64,000 nucleotides of DNA from Blumeriella jaapii (taxonomy: Eukaryota > Ascomycota > Leotiomycetes > Helotiales > Drepanopezizaceae), in contig VWND01000010.1 of NCBI GenBank assembly GCA_009599575.1, forward strand, positions 392,501 through 456,500, read 5' to 3'. The translations under genes and the position numbers were made by a program. Positions 1 through 12,374 of this stretch are shown piece by piece; positions within the stretch are counted from its first letter, which is position 1; every line of letters begins with the position of its first letter. Under the pieces are notes generated by a model that had not been told where the DNA came from, ran no database searches, and saw only the letters and a list, made by a program, of their open reading frames with translations.

Positions 1-1
1 C

Positions 2-2453
2 GGTGTTCTTGTTCACAGTGGAGATTTGAATGCCGGACATTACTACGCGTTCATCAAGCCTACCAAGGACGGTTGGTTCTATCGGTACGACGACGATCGC
101 GTCACCAAAGCGACCATGCGAGAAGTCCTGGAAGACAACTTTGGTGGCGTATTTCCCACCCTGAATCATCTGCCCCCTAAAGCAAGATCCAAGCCTGTCA
201 TGCGCCAGAACAGCGCGTACATGTTGGTGTACATCCGCCAAAGCAGAGTGCACGACGTACTACTCCCGGTCACAGAGCATGACGTCCCAAGCCATCTCCA
301 ACAGAAACTCGACGAGGAGGCGGCGAAACGGCAGGCGCTCAAGAAAGAAAGGGAAGAAGCACACCTGTACATCAACGTCCGAGTCATCACCGATGATACC
401 TTCCGACATCATGGCGGTACCGACCTAACATACTTCGATCGCTCGCCCCTCGATGACCCGGCGGCGGCCAAGTCATACCGATACCTCCGTAAAAGCACTC
501 TGAGGGAACTCGCGGATACCGTTGCCTCTGACGCGAAAATCGATGTCCGACGAATTCGCTTCTGGGGAATGGTGAACCGACAGAATAAGACGGTTCGTCC
601 CGATGTGCCATTGCCAGACATGGACTTGAGCGTCGAGGACGCCTACCGGAGCATGTCCGGTAACAAAGGATCTGACGTGCGACTTTGGGCAGAACTCGCC
701 GACGAGCTCGACAGTGCAGGGGATCCGATATGGCCTGCAACTCCCGGCGTTCAGGGTTCTCCGAAGAACGATCTGATTGTCTTATTTCTGAAAGAGTTCG
801 ACGTTGAGCATCAAACCCTGTCTGGTGTTGGATACTTTTACATCAGCCGAGAGAAGAAGGTGGAGGATTTAGTGCCCGCTATCTTGAAGAAAATGCAATG
901 GCCGGAGAAGACGGCGAAGGGCGAAAAGGTGCAATTAAAGTTGTTCGAGGTAAGAGGTGGTGCCGATGTGCGTCAATGAGTTGTCTAACTGTCAAGCAGG
1001 AAATCAAGCCCTCCATGATCGACCCAATGAAAGCCAAGCAGTCCCTCAAAGCTGCCGAACTCCAAGATGGAGATATCATATGCTTCCAACTGGCTTCTCA
1101 TACCAAATCGGACATCGATCCGTTAGTTCCGGTCCTTCCCCAGCAGTTGACGCTTGCTAATCTCGGCAGGGGTCATCCCTCCCTATCTGACCGAGGCTCA
1201 TCGATTACGGCCAGACTGACATCCAGCCTTTCGGATACAGCTTCATCGATCAAGTCAGATTTGACCTCAATCATGTCCACAGAAGTACCTTCTGAGGCGA
1301 CGTCGGATATAATGTCGGACGCACCGTCCAAGACGCCGTCTGCACGTAGCCCCACAAGCCCTGATGCAGCCACAGCCGTGTCGTCAGAGGCAGCATCCGA
1401 TCGTACATTGGCGCCGAGACGCGGGCGGATTGAAGATGCACGTGATTTCTACGACTTCCTTCTCCATAGACGCGAAGTCAAATTCTACCCAAACACGGCA
1501 AGAAACGCGGGTTCAGACTTTGAACCTTTTCCTCTCGTTCTGAGTTCCAAGACCACTTATGATCAGGTGGCAGATCGAGTCGGCGAGCATCTCGGCGTCG
1601 ATCCTACCCACATCAGATTCTGGACAGTCAATGCAACCACCGGCAATCCGAAAGCGGCCGTCAAGCGTGGCCAGAGCCAAACGCTCCAGATGATTCTCAG
1701 CCCTGCTTATAGCGGCTACGGTACTAACAACCAACGCACCGATTCTTTGTTTTTCGAGATTCTCGACATGAGTCTATCTGAGCTTGATACTAAGAAATCG
1801 ATCAAGGTTACATGGGTGAGTGAAGGGATATCCAAGACGGAAACTTACGACCTACTCGTACCCAAGAATGGGTCCATCGAAGATCTTGCTACTGCCCTCG
1901 TCAAGAAGGCCGATATCGACGACGATGTAAAGGGGGGTCCGATTAGATTTTGGGAAGTTCACAACCACAAACTCTACAGAGAATTGAAACGAGATTCGGG
2001 TGTCATCGGCATCAACGAATACGCCAGTATCATTGCAGAGAGGGTCCCTGAGGACGAGATTAACGCGGATGAGTCAACGGATTTCGTATCAGCTTTCCAT
2101 TTCCAGAGTGAGCCCAGTAAGGCTCACGGAATCCCTTTCAGATTTCGCCTGGTTCCAAACGAGCCTTTCTCGGAAACAAAGAAGCGTTTGGAAAAGCGGA
2201 CGGGCCTGAAAGGCAAAAACTTCGAGAAGATCAAGTTTGCTGTAGTCAAGCGACCTCAGCACAACAAGGCTCAGTACCTCGCAGATGGTAAGATTCGTCT
2301 TTCTGCCCTAACCTTTGCAGCATTCACTGACCCGGCTTTGCAGACATGATCTTGGACGAAATGCTCCCCAATGAGGGAGACTTACTCGGCTTAGATCACA
2401 TTGACCGCACGCGCCCTACTAGAAACGGTGGGGCAGACTTGTTCTTGAAATAA
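2..2453 (+). CDS. ubp15: USP7/Ubp15-type ubiquitin C-terminal hydrolase, 3' part
   Basis: Partial gene running in from the left edge. Inferred exons: <2-949, 1000-2287, 2344-2453 (introns of 50 and 56 bp, GT-AG, in phase), giving 781 visible residues and a TAA stop. The first codons carry the end of the USP catalytic domain: GHYYAF holds the catalytic His and YRYDDD the matching Asp box. The rest matches the C-terminal ubiquitin-like (HUBL) repeats of USP7, ending in the conserved DLLGLDHIDR segment. The family removes ubiquitin from substrates in nucleus and cytosol. An odd Ser/Thr/Ala-rich stretch (about 1140-1425) lies between the DGDIICFQ and ARDFYDFLLHR segments, where human USP7 has only a short linker. 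The TRAF/MATH domain and catalytic Cys must lie outside the window. Family is sure; the orthologue name is inferred. Confidence 0.9.
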
Positions 2454-3410
2454 ACATGCCCATCTTTACGGGGGGTTTTTTTTTGCAGCCAGCGGGCACT
2501 TCTATACCAGCATGGTTTCTATTTTCTTTTCTGAATTTCGGACGGGTTTTGTATTGCTAGGAAGGTTCACGACACGCGGGACCATTGGCGCTTCGGTGGT
2601 AAAATGAGTGGTCTGATACACACGCACTCTCGCAACTGAACTTCTTTCGACTGATTGGCTGGGATTCCGTCGGTGATGGGTAGACGTTGGAAGGGTAGTA
2701 GATGATCGACTTGGTGTTTGTGGCATGTGATGGTGGTGGGGGAGAGGGGGGGTGGGGGGGGGGTGGTATGGAGAATGGAGAACGGAGATATGGGTTGTAC
2801 AGGCGGGGAGAGAATGGGGGGGGGGGGGGGGAGAGGGAGAGAGAGAAGCGATGAAATCATCACATATATTGAAACATTGCATCTCCCTTCCCGTAGGTGG
2901 GTCTCTTCTTTCTGCTGCGAGGGCGAGAAAGGGTGAGTTAGCATTGCTTTTTCTTTCTGTTCTCTGTGCGGTGTGGGTGGGCGCAGTTTGAGAGTCTTTC
3001 TATCCTGTTGCTGCTGCTGCATCTGAGATTCTCGTCTCTTCAGACTCTGCATGCAGTCCTGGAACAATCATACGATTTCTCTTTTGCCACCACAGGTCAG
3101 CTCAGCTACCTCGGTATTCAAATAGCCATCCATCTGGCTTGCAAGTGGCTCTGAGCAAAATTCGGAGCCGAGTACCTACTGTAGGTACGATTGGTCTGAG
3201 CACCTGACAACGTAAATTTTGTTTTGTGTATAATTTTCTCGTCGGTTATGAATTTGCTATTTACCATGCCATCTGTCCATCTACTTTCTATCATTTTCTA
3301 TCTCTTGTTGTCATGAGGAGGGAGAGAAGACGTGGGTCGAGAGGGTCTTGAACAGAGGCCCTTGAGGCTACCCCGGGGGCACAATGGAATGGATCGATGG
3401 GCTTGTTGAG

Positions 3411-3474
3411 TCTCAAGTCTCACCTCTCGATTTTAAGTCTCGAGTCTCAAGTCCCAAGTCTCAAATCTCAAGTC
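3411..3474. repeat. Degenerate short tandem repeat, unit about TCTCAAGTC
   Basis: About six to seven imperfect copies of an 8-10 base unit (TCTCAAGTC, TCTCGAGTC, TCAAATCTC and similar) lie head to tail. No gene overlaps it. Confidence 0.7.
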
Positions 3475-5318
3475 GCCAGCTTCTAGTGATCAGCCCTTCC
3501 TGCGGCGATGCAGGGCCGGGCCGGGCCGTTCTGTTCCGTTCAGCGAGCGCCCAAACCCAAACCCGGGCAGGCAGGACCTGTCTTTTGCTGTGCCCCTCTG
3601 TTCTACCTAGGGGTGGGAGCGCGGGCGGCGGGCGATGACAGACAGCTCTTCCTCTCATCGTGCTTTTTTTTGGTACGTACATTCCCGGGCGAAGAAGGGA
3701 TGCGCAAGGCTTGCTTGTGGCTCTCCGCTCGTGAGAGCTGTTCAAAACGAGGAAGATGATGACGAAGAAGGAGAAGGAAAAGGATCTGCCGTACATGTGG
3801 TGCAGAACTCTCTTGATTTTTGGCTTTGGTGTCGGCTTGGGTTTTGCTTTTGCTTTGGGCTCAGTGAGGTTTTCCCTGCAAGCGTGTCTTGCCGTAGGTG
3901 GTGCGGTTTTGCGTTCTTACTACCTATCGTGATAGGGTGGTGCTGCGGATCTGGCTACGGCTACGGTGCTTAACTCGGCAGTGGGCAACATATCTCTATA
4001 CTCGTTGCGGCCATCTCTCTCTACCCTGATCGCTCTGAAAACAAGTGAAATGTGTGAGAGCTCCATGGTGACAGAGCGCTGTAGAGTAGAGTCTTGTCGA
4101 TCCCTTCCCATTCGAGCCCTTTCTGGGAGCTATGCATGCGTTTCATGGAGAGGTATTCCTGTCTGTACGGGCTTCACGCATGGGACGCCTTTCTTTTGTG
4201 GAGTTGACCGTGTACTGCAAGGATGTTCGTTCACGATCGCTTGCGCGTGAGAGGCTCTGGCATGACGGTGTCAGCAGCTCACTCTGACTACGGCGCTTCG
4301 CGGGTCGTTTGGTAACTTGTTCAGGAAGCGGGTCTTTGCTTACTTATATTCTTCCTTGTGTTTGTTCTTTCGTCAGCGGGGGCAAATCGAACGCGGAGCT
4401 GTCGAATCTGGCTTTTGCTGCCGAAGTGGCGGGCGGGTTGTTGTTGATAAATGCTCAACGCCGAGCCGTGTAGTAGCAGTCTGTTGTTCTTGATGAATTT
4501 GTTGGGCGGCGGCGGGACTCGCAGTCGGCGATAGCCCAGACTGAAAAACAGCGATATAGCGGGCGAGTGGTCTTTCGATACCTACTGTGTGTGTGTCATC
4601 TCTACTAGGGCACGTCTTCCTACCCTTTGGGGGGAGGGGGGGGGCTGGAACAGCAAGCATGATGTAAGCCAGAAAGCTACCGCTTGCGAACACTTGGTTG
4701 CAAACAACGTACTACTGTACTTAACTACTGCTGCTTTTGATGTTTAGCTGCTACAAGCGGGCCCGATTATAGTACACGTCACAATTTCAGCATGACGATA
4801 CCACTTAAGTTGCTCCGATTACGTCGTCGCTGGTCGGTACTCGTCTCAACACCGGGCTTTACTACTCGTACCTACTTCCTGATCTCTTCCTCCCGACGCA
4901 GGCAGGCAGGCCTCTCTCTATGCACCTTGGTGCTCTCTCTCCTGGGACAACGAGGCTTCTTAATGGCTCAGTATAAATGTGTTTAGCTCATTATCCCCAT
5001 GTCCTTCCCTCTCGCTGCTTTCTGCATACCTTCGGACGACCGTTCTTTTTCTCGTGACGATTAGCGCGAGAAACTCGCCCGAGCTACTCGTCACTATGGT
5101 CCGCTGGAGTAGCTAGAGTCTAGTTTAAGGTATGACTTGATGATTTCGTCAGAGAATAGCCATTTCGTATCCCAACAGAGGAGCTATAAGTATGACTTCC
5201 GCAGTCCTCTCCCCTCGAAAAGCAAAAGACTCTTCTTATCTACTCTCTTCTCTTCTTCTTGTTCACGAGATCAAGGTTCCCATTTCTACAGTCACATCCA
5301 TTCTCTCAGACTCCCCTC

Positions 5319-5328
5319 TATATATAAG
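5319..5328 (+). promoter_or_regulatory. TATA box of the F-box gene
   Basis: TATATATAAG lies about 170 bp upstream of the ATG at 5498, followed by a leader rich in CT and CA. Position and sequence fit a core promoter; no experimental support. Confidence 0.5.
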
Positions 5329-5497
5329 CAATACTCTTCAGTCTTTTGATTCCGGAAATACTGTCTAAAGTCCCTGGGACCAGCCTGTATCATCACCGGT
5401 GCACCATATCGACATCCGCAGACAAGATCCAGAAGTGAGATCACGAGAGCCAACCAGGAGAAGCAAGGAAGGCACCACTCAACAAACATTCGACCAA

Positions 5498-7147
5498 ATG
5501 GCTCGCATTCCTAAGGTCCAGCAGATGCAACAAAGCTCGACCAAGAAGGAGCTTCCTGTTGTCAACAAGTTGGCGAGTTTCGACCCAGCCGTCAAGGGAA
5601 TCTCCCTGAGCAAGCTATCCTCAGACATCATTCTCGACATCCTCGACCTTCTTGACTCAACCTCGCTCAACGCAGTTGCAAAGACGTGTCGTGGGCTATA
5701 CAACCATGCCACGCCGATCTTGTATCGGGACATTGTGCAGACGAGTCTGGTCAGTACTCACCTGCTCTTTTGCACCATCGTCGAGAACGAGGCCCTCGCT
5801 GGGCTGACCAGGAGCCTCGTCGCAACCATCCCTCGCGAGGCGGATGATGCGATCCCGGAGGACGTGAGAAAGCAGCTCCGGGCCCGAACGAAGAAGATCC
5901 CCGCTGCCAGATGGTCGGCCGCCCAGGAAAAACTGCAGCTCGGGGAAGACTCTCCCTTGGCTCGCTGGACGGGAGGCCCTGGCAGAGACAACAGGCCTTG
6001 GCTCAGCAGCGGTCTCTATCAATGGGACCGCTGTACGGCTCACATGCTGGTGCTCATGCCGAATCTCCAGAGCCTCAGCCTGCCACGGTGGTACGAGATC
6101 GTCGAGAACCGGCCATGGCTATCCACCGACCGGGACGGAAATGTTGGTGGGGGCCTCTACGACAACGGGCTGGCAATCGCAGAGATCTTCGAAGAGGTGG
6201 CTCTAGAGCAAAGAGTCCACGACGAGGATTACGCCGGCCCGCTGTCGAAGCTGAAGGCGGTAGATCTCCTCCCGGACCATGTCGGACAGACCTGGTTCCG
6301 GGACCACTACAACGAGAACTGGCGGAGCCCCAAAGCCTTCACAACGGCTCTCGAACCGATCTACTTCACGCGCCCCTTCATGCAGATGCCGAGCATGGAG
6401 TCGCTGAAGTTTGTGTTCGATGGGTACGAGTGGGGTGACGGCTTCGACGCCGTCGCTTCTTTTGAGCGCGACCTGGAGTCCTGGGCGGAGTTCAGACAGT
6501 GCACGCTCAAGCACTTGGAGGTGACGGTGAGAGAGAGACGGCTGCGGATACCCGAGAACCGCAAGATACTCGGCAGGATCCTCGAGGAGTTGGGGGGGAA
6601 GTCCCTGAAGGTGTTGAAGGTCGGATACTTCGATGAAGAGGTAGACGATGGGGCAGAGGCTGAGATGCGGAAGGGGGACGACAAGTTCGTCCTGCCTCGA
6701 CACCTCTGCGACCTCGCCGAGACTTTCACGGACTCCCTCCAGCAGTTGACGCTACCTGCGACGGCTTCAACTCCAGAGGCTGTCTTTGACCCCCTCGGCC
6801 ACCTCGTCCCCTTCCATAACCTCCGGAAGCTGGATGGCACGATGCATGTACTGCTTGGGAGGAACACTTACCACCCTCGCTTTGGCTTCGGCCGGTACTA
6901 TGCTGAAGAGTGGCTGGAGGCGTGGGCTGGAAACCTTCCGGTGAGTCTGAAGACCCTCTCGATCAGGGATTGCCGACCGAGGCTGTTCAAGCGTATCCTG
7001 GAGCTGAAGAGCCGAGGATACTTGAGAAGCTTGGAAGCATTGCTCGTCGGATTCGATCCAGAGGTGCTGTTTCAGACGCCGGAGGGACACATGCACCGCG
7101 AGATGGCGAGGAGGTCGGGCTTGTTGGTCGGGGTGGTCGACTCTTGA
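5498..7147 (+). CDS. F-box domain protein
   Basis: Single-exon gene of 549 residues. The ATG at 5498 is chosen because it is the first in frame with a good context (CCAAATGGC); the frame is open upstream but has no ATG. Residues about 25-70 (LSKLSSDIILDILDLLDSTS, then a TCRGLYNHATPILYRD segment) form an F-box. Such proteins bring substrates to SCF ubiquitin ligases by binding Skp1. The rest is a long Trp/Leu-rich region with segments like LESLKFVFDGYEWGDGFDAV, typical of fungal F-box proteins with poorly conserved leucine-rich substrate domains. No intron is needed. Substrate unknown. Confidence 0.85.
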   Translation: MARIPKVQQMQQSSTKKELPVVNKLASFDPAVKGISLSKLSSDIILDILDLLDSTSLNAVAKTCRGLYNHATPILYRDIVQTSLVSTHLLFCTIVENEALAGLTRSLVATIPREADDAIPEDVRKQLRARTKKIPAARWSAAQEKLQLGEDSPLARWTGGPGRDNRPWLSSGLYQWDRCTAHMLVLMPNLQSLSLPRWYEIVENRPWLSTDRDGNVGGGLYDNGLAIAEIFEEVALEQRVHDEDYAGPLSKLKAVDLLPDHVGQTWFRDHYNENWRSPKAFTTALEPIYFTRPFMQMPSMESLKFVFDGYEWGDGFDAVASFERDLESWAEFRQCTLKHLEVTVRERRLRIPENRKILGRILEELGGKSLKVLKVGYFDEEVDDGAEAEMRKGDDKFVLPRHLCDLAETFTDSLQQLTLPATASTPEAVFDPLGHLVPFHNLRKLDGTMHVLLGRNTYHPRFGFGRYYAEEWLEAWAGNLPVSLKTLSIRDCRPRLFKRILELKSRGYLRSLEALLVGFDPEVLFQTPEGHMHREMARRSGLLVGVVDS

Positions 7148-7930
7148 AGTCGAGTCGTGTGGTTTGGCTGTGTATGCCATTCAGACTGGTTGTTGCATTG
7201 CTTTAACGGCGTTGGGTTTTGTTGTTCATTGGAGGACTGGTCTAGCTGGTCTAGCTTGTCTACCTCGTTAAAGTATGGGAATCACGAGAGGAATATCCGT
7301 GGCGTTTGAGGGCGGGATTTGGATCGATACCCACAGCATTGTATGGCGCTACATGAATTGGATAACCGTTTTGTTTTTATCAAATGTTCAATTTTCTCTC
7401 GCACGTGTATTCCGTTCCGAGTCTCCCACGGCAGGAGTTATTCGCACTCAGTACCCATTCATTTGAAGCCGGGCAACCATGGCACTTAATAGGTACCTTA
7501 CCTTACTGTGCTTACCTCGTCTCACTGCCGTCCCTTCGCTACATCGGTGAATAGGGGGCTCGCTTACGCTCCTTGTTGACATCCACGGATGTGCTGTACA
7601 GTACGAGCCGGGGGCTTGGCTGGCTGGCCGGCTGCAGATCTCGTTTCTAGATGTTGCCAGGGTGTGTCTGTCTACCTACTGTACTGTATGTACCAAGCAG
7701 AAAGAATCGCCAATTTACAGTACGCTGTCCACGTTCTTCCCACCACATCTGACATCTCGAGCTCATTCCAGGGCCGAGGTTCAACAGCGAGAATCTTCCA
7801 CACCGGACTCGCGTGCATCTGGTCGCCAGTTCCGATTGGCTCTCGCGTTGTATACTGTGTAGTACTGGATGTTGATTGATCGCTGGCTGCGTTGGGAAAC
7901 AGCGGCATACGGGGTTGGTGATTGGGCAGA

Positions 7931-7971
7931 GAGTGAGTGAGTGAGTGAGTGAGAGAGAGAGAGAGAGAGAA
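7931..7971. repeat. (GAGT)n then (GA)n microsatellite
   Basis: Five GAGT units run directly into about ten GA units, 35 bp before the TAC array. Confidence 0.95.
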
Positions 7972-8005
7972 GCGCGATCCAGACTCTTAAACGAATCAAT
8001 ATTAT

Positions 8006-8151
<146 letters not shown>

Positions 8152-9309
8152 GTTGGGACGATTCTATTCCAATTTGCCAGCTTAGCTTTCGCTGCTCAGC
8201 CTTCTCTCAGAAAAAGGAGGAGTATCGCTCACAAAAAGCCAGGCCCCTCTTCTTAGTTGTAGTAGTAACGCGACTAAGACCGGGCTTTGCTAAGGCTGTT
8301 GCGGACTTGCGAAAGATGAGAGTCGCACACGAGGTACCGGTCTTCTGGAATACTTACACCTTTCGCCGACAAGTGGATTTGAAGCGCTGGATACAGGTCG
8401 TACTAGCGAAATAGGTCATCTTCAAAAGCCCTGTGTCGGATTAGGCAAGGAGAAAAAAACACCAAGCAACGGTAACAACCTGCACATTCTGCCTGTTCAG
8501 CCGGCCCCGCTGATGCTGACTGAATCCAGCTCGACCAATGAGATTGCACAGGACCGAGACGTGAGCAAGAGCCGCACATGTAACAGATCTAGAGAGCGAC
8601 AGTTCAGTGTTCACTTTGGTGGGAACACCCGTAGAAAAAGTTGTTGACGTAGTCGTCGGTTCTTCTGAGTTGCGTCTCTACGGCTCCCCCGTTCTAAAAC
8701 GAGTGTTTCTCTCTCGGGTTTGTGCTTCCATCAACTTCATCCCCCACTCCCTTCAATGGGTAACAGCTGCCCGCTTTTTCGCAAATCTCGATGCGCAACC
8801 GGCAAAAGAGTTCTTCGAGATACGGTGGCACAGGTTCTTTGCGTCAAAGGCTCAGACCAGCTTGGGACAGCGCTGAGCATGTGATGGATGGCGAGAACAT
8901 GGCAGGTGAATCTTGGAGCCGCTTAGTTGCATTAGAGCTGGAGTTGGTTCTTACTCCGATGTGAATTGGGTTGGTAAGTTGGAGGAAGAATGGGGATGAA
9001 AGAGGAGCTACAGGGTGTTGTTGAACCAGCTAATGACTTGGTCATCAACACAACTTACAGCATAAATGCAAGAATCTGGCTACTCTGTAATGTTTTTAAA
9101 AGCGTGAAGTCAATGTTGTAGTGATTAGGAATGTTAAACATCTGTTGAAGTTGTAACATTCTGAGGTTGATCTCTTAGCGTGCCCTAGCCCCTGTCAGCG
9201 GATTCTCATACGCTTTTCCCCTTTCGGAATTCACGACGCCGAAGTTCTGACGGGCCAGATAATCGCAGCGACCCTGCTACCGATTAACTGCCCAACACCA
9301 CCACTCACC

Positions 9310-10122
9310 ATGAAATTCTCGGTACTTGCGGCCGGTCTTTTGGCCTGCCTCTCGCCCATAGTATCTGCGACATCTCTGACATACAAGCTCGCTGGGAACG
9401 AAGAGGCTTGCTTTTTCTCATACGTTGAACACAAGGGCGCAAAGCTAGCATTCTATTTCGCTGTACGCAACCGCCTGCTCGCAGAGGATTTCTGGACTGT
9501 GCTGATTGATGGACTTAGGTTCAAGCAGGAGGATCCTTCGATATCGATTATAAGGTCATCGGACCAAAGCACGAAACCATCTTGGACGGCGAAAAGGAGA
9601 GGCAGGGGGATTTCGTATTCACAGCGAACGATGTCGGAGAGTACAGCTTCTGCTTTAACAACAAAATAAGCACGTTCACCGATAAGTTTGTCGACTTTGA
9701 GATTTCTGTGCGCTCCTACGCTCCTACGCTCCCTCCCAATTGTGGTTTGCGCAATCGCTGACCAGAGCTGCTACAGGTTGAGAACGAGAAACGCGCATCG
9801 CTACCAGCGAAGCAAGGCACATCCCCCGAGCAAACGTCGGCATTAGAGGAGTCCATCTTGAAGCTATCAGGCCAGTTGTCGACCGTCGCAAGAAATCAAA
9901 AGTACTTCCGCACCAGAGAGAATCGCAACTTTAGCACAGTGCGCAGCACCGAGAGGAGGATCTTCAACTTCAGCGTCATTGAGAGCTTGATGATGGTCTG
10001 CATGGCTGGACTGCAGGTCTTTATTGTCCGGTTTTTCTTTCAGGTATGTCTACCCTCTCTCTCGGTCCCGAAGGGCAAGGTACTGATTGCTGTGCTAGGG
10101 CGCGAGAAAGGGATACGTGTAG
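9310..10122 (+). CDS. p24 family (emp24/gp25L) cargo receptor, Erp/TMED-like
   Basis: Exons 9310-9462, 9519-9707, 9777-10043, 10099-10122 give 210 residues. All junctions are GT-AG and in phase 0; the second donor, GTGCGC, is unusual. Layout is typical of p24 proteins: signal peptide (MKFSVLAAGLLACLSPIVSA), lumenal GOLD domain with the conserved Cys pair (EEACFF and YSFCFNN), a coiled-coil segment, a single C-terminal membrane helix (SLMMVCMAGLQVFIVRFFF) and a short cytosolic tail ending FFFQGARKGYV. Family members cycle between ER and Golgi in COPII/COPI vesicles and sort cargo such as GPI-anchored proteins. The subfamily (Erp1-4 versus Emp24/Erv25) is not certain. Confidence 0.92.
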
Positions 10123-10536
10123 ACTGCTGGGCTTTGGGAAGAAATGCGTAATGGAGCGATTGGGCTTACATGGGATGGAGTCCGAGTTCTCTGTGTGTCT
10201 AAAAGATGACCTTCGAGATCATAGAAGCAATAACCATGATTTCCCTGGGCTATGCCTCACGTTGAGATTTTGTCTATGACTGACCCCGTTTCAATTCAAC
10301 CCTTCAACACTGTCGAGGACTGTAGATAATCCTTGGCTGTCACTACCTACTGTACTACCCTATTGCGTCTGGGGCGACTCGGGGAATTTGATGCAGACTC
10401 GCTGGATGCAATAGAGTGTAAAACGCTAGTCTCAAAGTGGCTTAGTCATAGCTACCGCCCCAAGATGAGGTTCGCGAATTTGGCCAGGCTGACCTCGAAC
10501 TCGCGAACAACTCCTGAACCAACAACTCTACACGAC
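10123..10536. other. Spacer between p24 gene and prp45
   Basis: No gene seen. It includes the 3' UTR of the p24 gene and the 5' leader of prp45, with one TACCTACTGTACTA motif near 10345. Confidence 0.6.
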
Positions 10537-12374
10537 ATGGCCTCGATTTCAGCATCTCTTGCGCGGGCGCTTCCCACGCCAAAATACACTGGCGAGGAAG
10601 AAGAGATTCCGCAGCACGCGCAGCAACGAGGACCGCGCATAGTTGGGGCTGGGACTCTCGACGAGACCCAGATTGTGCTGAAGGTTGGTCGCGATCTCGT
10701 GGAGGAGCAAGGGAGCTGCGCTAATGATATTCGTCAGAGATCTGGACCCCCGCCGTACGGAAAGCGGGCAGGATGGAGGCCGCGAGGACAGCAGGACTTT
10801 GGGGACGGAGGAGCGTTCCCTGAAATTCCAGTCGCGCAATACCCACTGGATATGGGCCGCAAGGCTAGCTCTGCTAGCAATGCGCTCGCTCTACAGGTCA
10901 ATGCAGAAGGGAGGGTCAAATATGATGCCATTGCGCGACAGGGACACAGCGACCAGCGGATAGTGCATGCGTCTTTCAAGGACCTCATCCCACTCCGACA
11001 ACGCGCTGATGCGGGCGAAATCAACCTGGATCGGCCGAGCGAGGAAGAGGTTGCTGTTTCGACGCAGAAGACGAAAGATGCGCTTGCGAAGCTGGTCATG
11101 GGAGCTGTGGCGGCACAGAAGCCGAAGAATGTCAACGTTGGATCGAGGAAAGACCCTACCTACGTCCGATATACGCCTGCGAACCAGATGGGGGACAACA
11201 CGCCGAAGAATGACCGTATGATAAAGATTGTGGAGAGGCAGCAAGATCCCATGGAGCCACCGAAATTCAAGCACAAGAAAATCCCCAGAGGACCACCCAG
11301 TCCCCCGGCGCCTGTTATGCACTCGCCACCTAGAAAATTGACGGCCGAGGATCAGGAAGCCTGGAAAATCCCGCCTCCTGTGTCGAATTGGAAGAACCCT
11401 AAGGGTTATACTGTTCCGCTGGACAAGCGGTTGGCTGCCGATGGAAGAGGGTTGCAGGATGTCACTATCAACGACAAATTTGCTCAATTCGCAGAAGCGT
11501 TGTTTACAGCCGATCGGCATGCTAGGGAGGAGGTCAAGCAACGAGCACAAATGCAACAACGATTAGCGGAAAAGGAGAAGGCCCAGAAAGAGGAGCATCT
11601 CCGAATGCTGGCACAAAAGGCACGAGAAGAGAGGGCTGGTGTAGGATCTGGAAGACGAAATTCGAGAATCTCAAGATCAAGGTCTGGAAGCTACAGCGAC
11701 TCGGAGTCCTCAAGATCTGGAAGTGATGACGACGACGAGGTCAGAGAACGGGAGAAAATGCGTGCGGAAAAGAGGAGAGAAGAGGAACGAAAGTTGCGAC
11801 AGTCACGGATGGGTGCTGAACGGAGGATTCAAATGATGGCTCGGGAACAGAACCGAGATATTTCGGAGAAGGTTGCTTTAGGACTTGCGAAGCCTACGCA
11901 ATCCTCGGAAGGAATGTTCGATTCTCGCTTGTTCAACCGAACCAGTGGATTTGACTCGGGCTTTAACGAGGATCAAGCTTACGACAAGCCTCTGTTCGCC
12001 GCCCAGGACGCTATTAGCAGCATTTACCGACCTCGTCAGACAATGGACGATGATGACGACGATGCTGCTGAGGCGGAAATGGGCAAGATCCAAAAGACCA
12101 ACAGGTTTGGAGAGGCCCTTGGAAAAGGGACCTTCAAGGGCTCGGGCGATGTTGAGGTTAGTCTTGCTGATGCGTGCGATTTGGGATGAAAGCTAATCAT
12201 GTGACATAGGCGCGAGAGGGACCTGTGCAGTTTGAGAAGGATGCGGGAGACGTTTTTAATGTCGATGAATTCTTGAGCAAGGTTGGGGAGAGCTCGAGCA
12301 AAAGGCAGTATGGCTTGCAAGAAGAAGAGGACCGAGCTGTAAAGCGAGCACGGGTTGAGGAAGATGATGACTAG
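10537..12374 (+). CDS. prp45: Pre-mRNA-processing protein 45 (SNW/SKIP family)
   Basis: Exons 10537-12156 and 12210-12374 (53-bp intron) encode 594 residues. The SNW signature is explicit: SNWKNPKGYTVPLDKRLA at about residue 283. Other SKIP-domain hallmarks are PPYGKRAGWRPR and PRGPPSPPAPVMHSPPRK. After the SNW block come a charged coiled coil, a Ser/Arg/Asp stretch (SRSRSGSYSDSESSRSGS) and an acidic C-terminus. The protein is a core component of the activated spliceosome (NineTeen-associated) and a transcription co-regulator in animals. The start at 10537 (GACATGGCC, MASISASLARALP) fits family N-termini; an in-frame ATG at 10465 is a possible alternative. Confidence 0.95.

Larger units (their letters stand above)
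2454..5497. other. Intergenic spacer with G-rich and CT-rich low complexity
   Basis: No supportable gene. It holds G-rich runs at 2746-2763 and a 16-G homopolymer at 2816-2831, a degenerate tandem array of a TCTCAAGTC-like unit at 3411-3474, and a palindromic CCTACTGTAGG-type motif near 3175. The last 300 bp are CT-rich leader DNA of the F-box gene. Confidence 0.7.
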
